Assembly (NCBI GenBank): GCA_026770585.1
Contig: MU646308.1
Coordinates: 345,876 to 359,466, forward strand
DNA length: 13,591 nucleotides
Source: Baffinella frigidus
Lineage: Eukaryota > Cryptophyceae > Cryptomonadales > Baffinellaceae
Reading direction: 5' to 3'
The notes beneath the pieces are model-generated. The model was not told where the DNA came from. It worked only from the letters and a program-made list of their open reading frames with translations, and made no database searches. Positions 6,362 through 11,983 of the stretch are shown here, piece by piece; positions within the stretch are counted from its first letter, which is position 1, and every line of letters starts with the position of its first letter. The position numbers were made by a program, and so were the translations under genes.

Positions 6362-6408
6362 AGTTTTCGAAAAGAGCGGGGGCAGTTTCTCTTTTTGAAA
6401 AATTGTAC

Positions 6409-6432
6409 TGGAGTGAGTCGAGACCCACTCCA
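6409..6432. repeat. 24-base hairpin at the start of a heptamer array, copy 2
   Basis: Identical to 5960-5983 and again followed by AACCTAA and CCCTCAA units. Confidence 0.85.
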
Positions 6433-6561
6433 AACCTAATCCCTCAACCCTAAACCATAAACCATAAATCCTAGAACCTAAAACTCAACCCTGAACACTG
6501 ACACCATAAACCTTAAACCTTAAACCTTAAACCTTAAACCCTGAACCCTGAACCCTGAACC
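6433..6561 (+). repeat. Heptamer arrays CCCTCAA, CCTTAAA, CCCTGAA
   Basis: Three successive homogeneous blocks of different seven-base units: CCCTAAA/CCCTCAA variants, CCTTAAA (about 6510-6537) and CCCTGAA (about 6538-6561). Confidence 0.9.
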
Positions 6562-6710
6562 CTACACAAGGGTTACTCAAAATTAAAGTTGAAGGCCCGC
6601 GGAAAAGCCCTTCGGGGTGCGTTCCTTAATTTATTAACGTCCACACACCAAACACAGGTGTGTACCTTACACTACTGTGGTGCCTTAACTTCGAGTAACC
6701 CCTGTACACC
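6562..6710. mobile_element. Inverted-repeat element, family D
   Basis: TACACAAGGGTTACTCAAAA with AAGTTGAAGG faces CCTTAACTTCGAGTAACCCC with TGTA. Inside, CACACC and GGTGTG form a small hairpin near 6644-6663. No coding sequence. Confidence 0.65.
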
Positions 6711-6785
6711 CTACACCCTGCACCCTACACCTTACACCCTACACCCTACACCCTACACCCTACACCCTACACCCTAAACCCTGAA
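6706..6785 (+). repeat. CCCTACA heptamer array
   Basis: About nine units of CCCTACA with single-base variants (CCCTGCA, CCTTACA), ending in CCCTAAACCCTGAA. Confidence 0.95.
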
Positions 6786-6984
6786 ATCTGGTGAAAATCC
6801 CGGGGCCCAAAAAGGCGATTTGCTCCCAACCCTCTCATGGCTGGTGGGGCACTTCGCTCTTACAATGAGACGCCGCCCCCTGGCAGGGTATCTTTGCCTT
6901 TTTCCCCTCAAGGCACAAGGACCCCATGACACAAGTGAAAATTCCAGACCGCGACGTTTCGCTTCAAAAGAGTTTCGTGGCGTA
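6786..6984. other. Spacer, no gene seen
   Basis: Short open frames here have no recognisable content. Confidence 0.5.
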
Positions 6985-7089
6985 TACCCCTTAGGTGGTG
7001 AGTAGGCGCATATGCCCTACCGTAGGGCCCTAGGACCTGCCTAGGACCTGCCGGGGGTCCTGTAAGACAACCTCGCCACTTAGGGGATA
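6985..7089 (+). mobile_element. Family B element, copy B1
   Basis: Ends TACCCCTTAGGTGG and CCACTTAGGGGATA. Core CCCTACCGTAGGGCCCTAGG followed by ACCTGCCTAGGACCTG. This is the shared layout of family B, which has at least seven copies between here and 10359. Confidence 0.85.
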
Positions 7090-7140
7090 AACTCCACATT
7101 GTTGCCGCAGCGGGATGTTCACGTCCCTGCCGGGTGTGTG

Positions 7141-7198
7141 TCTGGGTATTCTACCCCGTGTAAAGTCACTCCGGTCTACACGGGGTAGAATACCCAGA
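7141..7198. repeat. Perfect 22 bp stem hairpin with 14-base loop
   Basis: TCTGGGTATTCTACCCCGTG plus TA at 7141-7162 is exactly complementary to 7177-7198; the loop is AAGTCACTCCGGTC. A fragment (CCCCGTGTAAAGTCACTC) recurs at 9270-9287. It could be a small foldback element or a structured transcript; a microRNA-like role is not supported by sequence alone. Confidence 0.9.
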
Positions 7199-7273
7199 GT
7201 GTGAAGCTGCAACAGAGAAACGTTTATTACTACCGACACGGCTGCCGAGTACGCACCCCCTCAGAGAGAGACC

Positions 7274-7378
7274 TATCCCTCAAGTGGCCAGTAGGCACAC
7301 ACGCCCTACCGTAGCTCCCTAGGACCTGCCTAGGACCTCTTGGCCCTCAAATTTGACCGTCTGGCCACTTAAGGGATA
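7274..7378 (+). mobile_element. Family B element, copy B2
   Basis: Ends TATCCCTCAAGTGGCCAG and CTGGCCACTTAAGGGATA are nearly perfect inverted repeats. Centre CTCAAATTTGACC includes the palindrome TCAAATTTGA. 105 bp, TA at both edges. Confidence 0.9.
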
Positions 7379-7427
7379 TCACTTTGTACTACCAACACGC
7401 CCAGTGAGGCGTTGTCGTCGCAGCACC

Positions 7428-7554
7428 TACAGGGGTACATGTACCTCGCTCATAAGAAAGCGCCTCCTCCTAGGACCCTACAGTAGGCCTATGCCTAGGG
7501 CCCTATGTTGGTCCCAGGGGGGAGGCGGTTTCTTATGAGCGAGGTACCCCTGTA
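7428..7554. mobile_element. Family A element, copy A2
   Basis: TACAGGGGTACATGTACCTC then GCTCATAAGAAAGCGCC, facing GGCGGTTTCTTATGAGCG then AGGTACCCCTGTA. A small GTACAT insertion distinguishes the left arm. Core CCTACAGTAGGCCTATGCC. Confidence 0.9.
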
Positions 7555-7631
7555 CAGAGAGAGAGGTCACGCGCTGTGAAGGCCTAGTAGGGGTGGTCGC
7601 GGGCTGCTAGAGCCCCTACGCCTCGTCGCAT

Positions 7632-7749
7632 CTTAAGATCCTCAAGGTTCTTCGAGATCCCAACATAGGTGGACACTGGAACTTGTTCTGCAGAAAAGGC
7701 GTGCTTCCTTTCGGATCGTTGCCTTCTGGCGTGCAGCGGTCGTGTGTTT
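7632..7749 (+). repeat. Family C repeat, copy C1
   Basis: Contains AAGGTTCTTCGAGATCCCAA, CATAGGTGGACACTGGAACT, GTGCTTCCTTTCGGATC and GCAGCGGTCGTGTGTTTGA. In tandem with C2 (period 122 bp at the TTCGAG motif). Function unknown. It is not a tRNA gene, although GTGTTTGATCC superficially resembles a B box. Confidence 0.85.
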
Positions 7750-7903
7750 GATCCTTTAGGTCCTTAAGGTTCTTCGAGCTCCCAACATAGGCGGACACCG
7801 GAACGTATCCTGCCGCAAGGCCATGCTTCCTTTCGGATCACATCAGGCCCCCCGGAGCAAAGGATCGCAGCAGAAACCGGCTAATGCAGCGGTCGTGTGT
7901 TCG
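7750..7903 (+). repeat. Family C repeat, copy C2
   Basis: Same motifs as C1 (AAGGTTCTTCGAGCTCCCAA, ATGCTTCCTTTCGGATCA, GCAGCGGTCGTGTGTTCGAC) with a 30-40 base insertion before the last one. Confidence 0.85.
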
Positions 7904-7929
7904 ACAATTTATTAAACCGCGCTTTGCCG

Positions 7930-8120
7930 TCCAGGACGAGCCCACCTACCACGCCAGATTCATCGGGGGGGTTCGGCTCTTGCCAAGCGCACTTTTGCGC
8001 GCCGAACTATCACACAAGTAAACCAATTCTCTTATTCCTTCCCGGGAATCGACTTTTGGCGACCCCTTCCAAGAACCTGGCGTGGTACACATCGGAATCC
8101 AGAGGCGGGCTCGTCCTGGA
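7930..8120. mobile_element. Foldback element with nested inverted repeats
   Basis: Outer arms TCCAGGACGAGCCC (7930-7943) and GGGCTCGTCCTGGA (8107-8120) are a perfect 14-base inverted repeat. Inner arms TACCACGCCAG (7947-7957) and CTGGCGTGGTA (8077-8087) are also perfect. The inner ends are those of 402-527 and 4476-4601. No coding sequence supported. Confidence 0.8.
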
Positions 8121-8222
8121 TCTCCTGAACCGCTGTCTCTCGTAACCCTCGAGGACGTGTCGGGACGCCCTCGAGGCTTTGGTTCCGGAGGAACACCATC
8201 TCCCGTCCTCGCACGCGCACTC

Positions 8223-8310
8223 TACAGGGGTACCTCGCTCATAAGAAGGCGCCACCCCCTAGCTAGGACCCTACAGTAGGCCTATGCCTAGAGTCCTATG
8301 ATGTTCCCCT
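8223..8310 (+). mobile_element. Family A element, copy A3, right arm missing
   Basis: TACAGGGGTACCTCGCTCAT then AAGAAGGCGCC and the family core CCTACAGTAGGCCTATGCC. The expected TTTCTTATG...CCCCTGTA end is absent; family C sequence follows instead. Confidence 0.8.
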
Positions 8311-8311
8311 A

Positions 8312-8402
8312 AATCCTTTAGGTCCTTGAGGTTCTTCGAGCTCCCAACATAGGCGGGTACTGGAACTTATCTGCAGAGAAGCAATGCTTCCTGTCGGATC
8401 AC
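8312..8402 (+). repeat. Family C repeat, copy C3
   Basis: CCTTTAGGTCCTTGAGGTTC, TTCGAGCTCCCAACATAGGC and AATGCTTCCTGTCGGATCAC. It follows ATGCCTAGAGTCC (8286-8298), and the same motif ATGCCTAGAGTCC recurs at 8429-8441, so C3 lies between duplicated A-element cores. Confidence 0.85.
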
Positions 8403-8427
8403 AAAACCCTAAACCCTAAACCCCTCC
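8403..8427 (+). repeat. Short CCCTAAA tract
   Basis: AAACCCTAAACCCTAAACCC, two to three telomere-type units. Confidence 0.85.
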
Positions 8428-8460
8428 ATGCCTAGAGTCCGGTGATGGACCCCTAAACCT

Positions 8461-8564
8461 TATCCCTTAAGTGCCCAGTAGGCGCATACGCCCTACCGTA
8501 GGGCCCTAGGACCTGCCTAGGACCTCTTGCGGGTCAAATTGGACCAGCTCGCCACTTGAGGGAT
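8461..8564 (+). mobile_element. Family B element, copy B3
   Basis: Ends TATCCCTTAAGTGCCCAG and CTCGCCACTTGAGGGAT. Core CCTACCGTAGGGCCCTAGG. Centre GGGTCAAATTGGACC is a slightly broken palindrome. Confidence 0.9.
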
Positions 8565-8579
8565 TACCCTAAAGCCCTC

Positions 8580-8692
8580 TACAGGGGAACCTACGGACAA
8601 GGTAACGGAAACTCGGGCTCTCAGCGCCCGAAATTCCCTTCGAAGTCCGCTATGTAGACCTTAAACCCCTCTACAGGGGAACCTCGCTCATC
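8580..8692 (+). repeat. Two loose family A left ends
   Basis: TACAGGGGAACCT at 8580-8592 and TACAGGGGAACCTCGCTCAT at 8672-8691, both preceded by CTC. CCCTTCGAAGTCCGCTATGT between them matches the right arm of the 1745-1903 element (CCCTTCGAAGTCCGCTGTGT). Confidence 0.75.
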
Positions 8693-8724
8693 TCGCCGTC
8701 GGGATGGGCCTCCTTGGGCCCCTC

Positions 8725-8805
8725 CTGCTTTCGGGTTTCGGGTTCAGGGTTTAGGATTTGGGGTTTGGGGTTTGGGGTGTAGGGTTAAGGGTGTAGGAGC
8801 CAGAG
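8725..8805 (+). repeat. TTTCGGG / TTTAGGG-like tract
   Basis: TTTCGGGTTTCGGGTTCAGG, then GGGTTTGGGG and GGGTGTAGGG units; G-rich on plus. Confidence 0.85.
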
Positions 8806-8969
8806 AGACCTCTGTTACCACCACAACGGCCGCCATCCACAGGGTGGACCTTTCATCGAAAGTCAACTTGCCTGAAGACAATTAACGTTGCGGATTTTTC
8901 TGATGCAAATTGGTCACGTATCACCCTGGAATCCAGGGTCAACGAAACTTTCGTAGCCCACCGTGTGGG
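8806..8969. other. Spacer with a hairpin, no gene seen
   Basis: ACCCTGGA-A-TCCAGGGT at 8923-8939 is a perfect 8 bp stem. CGTAGCCCACCGTGTGGGT (8952-8970) belongs to the recurring ACCCACAC...GGGCTACG motif, also near 1741, 2804 and 13268. Confidence 0.5.
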
Positions 8970-9089
8970 TACAGGGGTACCTCGCTCATAAGAAACCGCC
9001 TCCCCCTAGGGCCCTTCAGTAGGCCTGTGCATAGGGCCCCATGGTAGTCCAAGGGGGGAGCGGTTTCTTATGTGCGAGGTACCCCTGTA
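8970..9089. mobile_element. Family A element, copy A4 (best preserved)
   Basis: Arms of about 40 bases: TACAGGGGTACCTCGCTCAT then AAGAAACCGCCTCCCCC, facing GGGGGGAGCGGTTTCTTATG then TGCGAGGTACCCCTGTA. TA at both edges. 120 bp, no coding sequence. It directly abuts the ACCGTGTGGGT motif. Confidence 0.92.
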
Positions 9090-9119
9090 TGCACCCCCAC
9101 CGAGGCCGTGTCTTCGAAG

Positions 9120-9210
9120 GGTTTGAGAGTTTCGGGTGTTCGGGTTTAGGGAGGGGAAAGTGCGTTGATTAAGGTTTATGGTGCAGGTCTTCGGGGTTAG
9201 GGTTTAGGGA
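9120..9210 (+). repeat. Degenerate TTTAGGG-like tract
   Basis: GGTTTAGGGAG occurs at about 9143 and 9200, with TTCGGGTGTTCGGGTTTAGG. AAGTGCGTTGATTAAGG at 9158-9174 is a small piece of the repeat at 9302-9516. Confidence 0.7.
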
Positions 9211-9269
9211 GTAAACAGTGGTTATGAAGGCTCCTCGCCTGGCGTTTTGCCGGGATTCTGAGGATACAC

Positions 9270-9287
9270 CCCCGTGTAAAGTCACTC
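9270..9287 (+). repeat. Fragment of the 7141-7198 hairpin
   Basis: CCCCGTGTAAAGTCACTC is identical to the inner left arm and start of the loop of the perfect hairpin. Confidence 0.7.
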
Positions 9288-9535
9288 ATGAGAGAGAGTG
9301 TGTGAGAAAAGTGCGTTGATCACCTCGGCAGGCTTGGTGCTGGCCATGATCGCGGCCATGACCTCTCTTTCTCTCAGAGAGAGAGAGAGACTCTGAGAGA
9401 GAGTGAGTGAGTGAGGGAGAGAGAAGGAGAGAGAGAGAGAGAGAGAGTGAGAAAAGTGCGTTGATCACCTCGGCAGGCGTGTGGCTGGTGCTGGCCATTA
9501 TCGCGGCCACGACCTCAGCAGAGCGGGGCTCCTTG
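9286..9535 (-). pseudogene. Coding-like fragment with two repeat copies around a GA/CT microsatellite
   Basis: On the minus strand the copy at 9447-9516 reads EVVAAIMASTSHTPAEVINA then LFS, preceded by VKEPRSA after a TAG. The copy at 9302-9365 reads EVMAAIMASTKPAEVINALF. They differ by an in-frame six-base indel and two single-base changes, so the peptide frame is kept within each copy. The microsatellite between them (about 9366-9446) puts them in different frames relative to each other. I do not recognise the family. It is probably a duplicated exon fragment; a functional gene is not supported. Confidence 0.4.
9366..9446 (+). repeat. GA microsatellite
   Basis: GA/GAGT-rich tract including CTCTCAGAGAGAGAG, partly palindromic. 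Confidence 0.93.
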
Positions 9536-9560
9536 ACCTATACCATATAGGACAACCCAG

Positions 9561-9660
9561 GTAAGATATCCCTTAGAGGTAAGATATCCCTTACAGGCGA
9601 TATACATATATAATATAATAATATGATAATATAATAATATATATATATATATATGTATAT
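9561..9660 (+). repeat. Doubled GTAAGATATCCCTTA and AT-rich microsatellite
   Basis: GTAAGATATCCCTTA occurs at 9561-9575 and 9579-9593; its TATCCCTTA resembles a family B end. A TA/ATAATAT tract follows to 9660. Confidence 0.8.
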
Positions 9661-9709
9661 GGTGGCCCTAGAGGGGGAGGCACTTTCTTAGGAGCGAGGT
9701 ACCCCTGTA
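9661..9709 (+). mobile_element. Family A element, copy A5, right arm only
   Basis: GGGGGAGGCACTTTCTTAGG then AGCGAGGTACCCCTGTA. The left arm is replaced by the AT microsatellite. Confidence 0.75.
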
Positions 9710-9735
9710 GCGCACCCCGCATACAGTCGGGCTAC

Positions 9736-9838
9736 ATCCCGCAAGTGCCCAGTAGGCTCATACGCCCTACGGTAGGGCCCTAGGACCTGCCTAGGGCGCG
9801 TTAGGGTGAATATTCACCCTATGGGCACTTAAGGGATA
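9736..9838 (+). mobile_element. Family B element, copy B4
   Basis: Ends ATCCCGCAAGTGCCCAG and GGGCACTTAAGGGATA. Centre TAGGGTGAATATTCACCCTA at 9802-9821 is a perfect 20-base palindrome. Confidence 0.9.
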
Positions 9839-9927
9839 CGATATAGGAACGCAGGTAAGATATTGCTATGGGCATAGGAACATGTACAGGTAACGTGTAG
9901 GCCCGGGTATAAGCGTATATATACAGC

Positions 9928-10031
9928 TATCCTTTGAGTGCCCATAGGGTGAATATTCACCCTAACACGCCCTAGGCAGGTCCTAGGGCCCTACCGTAGG
10001 GTGTATGCGCCTGCTCGCCACTTACGGGATA
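9928..10031 (-). mobile_element. Family B element, copy B5 (reverse orientation)
   Basis: Reverse complement of the B layout. The centre at 9945-9964 is the same 20-base palindrome as in B4. Its sequence is close to B4, so the two form an inverted pair 89 bases apart. Confidence 0.9.
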
Positions 10032-10094
10032 GCTCTGGGCATAGGAATATCTATAGGAAAGATGTAGGCCTGGGTATAAGCGCATATATACAGC

Positions 10095-10199
10095 TATCCC
10101 TTAAGTGGCCAGGAGGTCAAAGTTGACCTCCAAGAGGTCCTAGGCAGGTCATAGGGCCCTACGGCAGGGCGTATGCGCCTACTCGGCACTCAAGGGATA
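10095..10199 (-). mobile_element. Family B element, copy B6 (reverse orientation)
   Basis: Ends TATCCCTTAAGTGGCCAG and GGCACTCAAGGGATA. Centre GGAGGTCAA-AG-TTGACCTCC is a hairpin unrelated in sequence to those of B4 and B5. Confidence 0.9.
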
Positions 10200-10216
10200 G
10201 GGTAGGCGTACCACCC

Positions 10217-10359
10217 TATCCCTTCAGTGCCCAGTAGGCTCATGCACCCTACCGTAGGGCCCTAGGACCTGCCTAGGGCGAGGTAGGGTGAATATGGTCC
10301 TAGGCAGGTCATAGGGCCCTGCGGTAGGGCGTATGAGCCTACTCGCCACTTGAGGGATA
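10217..10359. mobile_element. Family B head-to-head foldback, copy B7
   Basis: A forward left half (10217 to about 10278, TATCCCTTCAGTGCCC through CCTAGGACCTGCCTAGG) is joined through GCGAGGTAGGGTGAATATGG to a reversed copy of the same half (about 10298-10359). The result is a foldback with arms of about 62 bases, longer than the other B elements (about 105 bp). Confidence 0.88.
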
Positions 10360-10980
10360 GGGGACCTCGGGCGCCTTGACGTCGCGCTCCTTAGTCAACG
10401 ACACGCGCTCCTTGTGGTCCAGCAGGCCCACCCCCTCGCGCCCTGACGCATCCTCCCCCTTCTTGTGCGCCCGCGCGTGCTCACCCTGTCGTTCATCGAG
10501 GGTCTTTTTAGGGAGACAGTAAAAATCCAGCAGGGTCTTTTTAGGGAGACAGTCAAAATCCGGCGCCCCCTCGCGCCCTGACGCACCCCCCCCCTTCTTG
10601 TGCGCCCGCGCGTGCTCATCCTATCGTTCAGGGTTTGGGGATTAGGTCCGTGTGTTCAGGGTCTTTTTAGGGAGACAGTCAAAATCCGGCGCCCTACGAG
10701 TAAAGTTGATCGCCGCCCGGGAAACACGCCACAAGTCAACCCACAGTTGCTCCCAGGAATGGCTCCAAGGGCCCTCTCGCGCCCTGACGAACCCCCCCCC
10801 AGCTTCTTGTGGGCCCGCGCATCCTCACCCTATCGTTCAGGGAGGGTCTTTTTAGGGAGACAGTCAAAATCCAGCAGGGTCTTTTTAGGGAGACAGTCAA
10901 AATCCGGCGCCCCCTCGCGCTCGTACTTGCCCCCCCCCCCCAGTTTCTTGTGCACACGCGCCGCCTCGTCCTATTGTTCA
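10348..10980 (-). pseudogene. Coding-like repeat array (ARAHKK / LPKKTL units)
   Basis: One minus-strand frame without an ATG reads through repeated blocks. One block is ARAHKK or ARVHKK followed by a Gly-rich stretch and GREG or EREG; the other is PDFDCLPKKTLLDF and LPKKTL. Blocks occur near 10915-10975, 10780-10840, 10565-10615 and 10425-10498. The last continues as VGLLDHKERVSLTKERDVKA then PEV. G-run length changes leave this frame intact. A TAG follows GAACGA or GAACAA in three units, where the fourth has CAG. The frame has many K, E, H and R codons and GC-rich third positions. It is probably decayed duplicated exon sequence; family unknown. Confidence 0.4.
10500..10905 (+). repeat. Five copies of a 29 bp motif
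   Basis: GGGTCTTTTTAGGGAGACAG then T(C/A)AAAATCC occurs at 10500, 10533, 10659, 10844 and 10877; two adjacent pairs are spaced 33 bases apart. It is the reverse complement of the DFDCLPKKTL-coding unit. Confidence 0.95.
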
Positions 10981-11076
10981 GGGTTGAGGGTTTAGGGTTT
11001 TGGGTTTGACCTGGCCGTACGTGGCCGCCCGCGCCACCTCGAGCTTGTCCAACCAGGAATGCCACTTCACGTCCAT
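10978..11076 (-). pseudogene. Short open frame MDVKWHSWLDKLEVARAA...
   Basis: ATG at 11076-11074 directly follows a TAG. The frame reads MDVKWHSWLDKLEVARAATY then GQVKP, passes into CCCTAAA-type heptamers and ends at TGA. It aligns with the frame at 11219-11285 as W-x-x-W-x-D, LE, ARAA and GQV-x-P, with an in-frame six-base indel. It is too short to call a gene, but the match to its neighbour argues for former coding sequence. Confidence 0.4.
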
Positions 11077-11083
11077 CTACGCG

Positions 11084-11109
11084 CAAAGTTGATTCTGGAA
11101 TCAACTTTG
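11084..11109. repeat. Perfect 11 bp stem hairpin
   Basis: CAAAGTTGATT-CTGG-AATCAACTTTG. Just upstream, on the minus-strand sense, of the ATG at 11076. Confidence 0.9.
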
Positions 11110-11218
11110 CCGGAAACACGCCAAAACTCCAGCCCCTGGAGCCATTCCTGGGCGCAACAATGCGCCATCTGTACCACGGAACACTTTTAGCACGAAACGT
11201 TGCGTTTGGGGCGGGGGG

Positions 11219-11285
11219 GGTTGACCTGGCCATCAGCGGCCGCCCGCGCCGCCTCGAGCTCCGTGGCGTCCTGCCAGACCTGCCA
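11219..11285 (-). pseudogene. Coding-like repeat, WQVWQDATELEAARAA... copy
   Basis: Minus-strand frame reads WQVWQDATELEAARAAADGQ then VNP. It is paralogous to the short frame at 11002-11073 and shares WQ(V/I)WQDAT with three truncated copies to the right. Family not recognised. Confidence 0.4.
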
Positions 11286-11820
11286 GAGGGTTGATAGGTT
11301 AGAGCGTAGGGTTCACACGGCTTTCACGTGCCACGCGACGACACGTGCCACGCGACGACACTTGTCTCCTCAAATCGACACCTCCGTGGCGTCCTGCCAG
11401 ATCTGCCATTGCAGAAAGAAAACGTTATTTGGACGCAACTCGGTACAAACTTGTTTGGACGCGACCCACTTTACAAAACCTTTCAGGTTCTGAGCTGATT
11501 CGTGGCGTCCTGCCAGATCTGCCCTTGGAGAAAGAAAACGTTAGTTGGACGCGGCTCGGTACAGAAAGAAGACGTTGCAGAGAGAAAATGGTAGTTGCAC
11601 TCTAGGCGCAAGGGCCTATCTCGGACCTGTATCGAGAGTAATAAAGAAGAAGAAATCGTTGGTTGGACGCGGCTCGCTGCAAACTTGTTTGGACGCGACC
11701 GGTTCCCTGATTAGCGTTTTCATTTGATTAGGAGGCCTAATTAAATCAGAACTCTGAAGTTTTGAGCTGGTCCGTGGCGTCCTGCCAGACCTGCCATTGC
11801 AGAAAAGAAATGTATCAAGT
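11263..11820 (+). repeat. Dispersed repeat GTGGCGTCCTGCCAGAYCTGCC, four copies
   Basis: Copies start at 11263, 11386, 11502 and 11774. The last three are followed by a GCAGAAAGAAAACGTT-like sequence (GGAGAAAGAAAACGTTAG at 11526); TTGGACGCGGCTCGGTACA and AACTTGTTTGGACGCGACC recur between them. On minus the start of each reads WQ(V/I)WQDAT or GQIWQDAT. At 11722-11741 there is a reverse match to the interior of foldback FB2. Confidence 0.85.
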
Positions 11821-11834
11821 AAGGGGTACCGCAC

Positions 11835-11960
11835 GTGGTGTGTGAGAGAGCGTGCGAGCGAGACAGAGAGTGAGTGTGTGAGAGCGAGAGAGTGTGAGAG
11901 AAAAACAGAGAGAGTGTGTGTGTGAGAGAGAGAGAGCGAGAGAGCGAGAGAGCGAGCGAC
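11835..11960 (+). repeat. GA / GTGTGA microsatellite
   Basis: GAGAGAGC, GTGTGAGAG and GAGAGCGAG units. Open frames on minus here (Leu/Ser/His-rich) are artefacts. Confidence 0.93.
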
Positions 11961-11965
11961 CCACG

Positions 11966-11980
11966 ACCACTCAAGGGATA
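11966..11980 (+). repeat. Loose right end of a family B element
   Basis: ACCACTCAAGGGATA matches the terminal CCACTTAAGGGATA of family B; no left end is seen because the GA microsatellite lies there. Confidence 0.6.
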
Positions 11981-11983
11981 GTT

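Larger units (their letters stand above)
9870..10199 (+). repeat. Tandem duplication of about 167 bp, each unit holding a reversed B element
   Basis: GGGCATAGGAA, then GTGTAGGCCCGGGTATAAGC or GTGTAGGCCTGGGTATAAGC-like sequence, ATATATACAGCTATCC and a B element repeat from 9870 and again from 10037. Unit one holds B5, unit two B6, whose centres differ. Confidence 0.75.
10738..11164. repeat. Inverted repeat around the GC-rich coding-like block
   Basis: CAGTTGCTCCCAGGAATGGC with TCCAAGGG at 10743-10770 is reverse-complementary, with a few mismatches, to CCCTGGAGCCATTCCTGGGC with GCAACAATG at 11134-11162. GGAAACACGCCA occurs in both flanks (10719 and 11112), there in direct orientation. Confidence 0.65.

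Noticed and set aside
5990-6785. CRISPR array
   Set aside because: The repeats are seven bases long, directly tandem and without spacers.
7884-7910. GTGTGTTCGACAATT in family C, resembling a T-arm
   Set aside because: No pairing stem and no cloverleaf; copies C1 and C2 are ordinary repeats.
10736-11233. 165-codon minus-strand frame and the overlapping plus frames at 10600-10995
   Set aside because: They read the same 29 bp repeats in other frames (ILTVSLKRP, GLFRETVKI). The frame with LPKKTL and ARAHKK has the more protein-like composition, and none has an identifiable domain.
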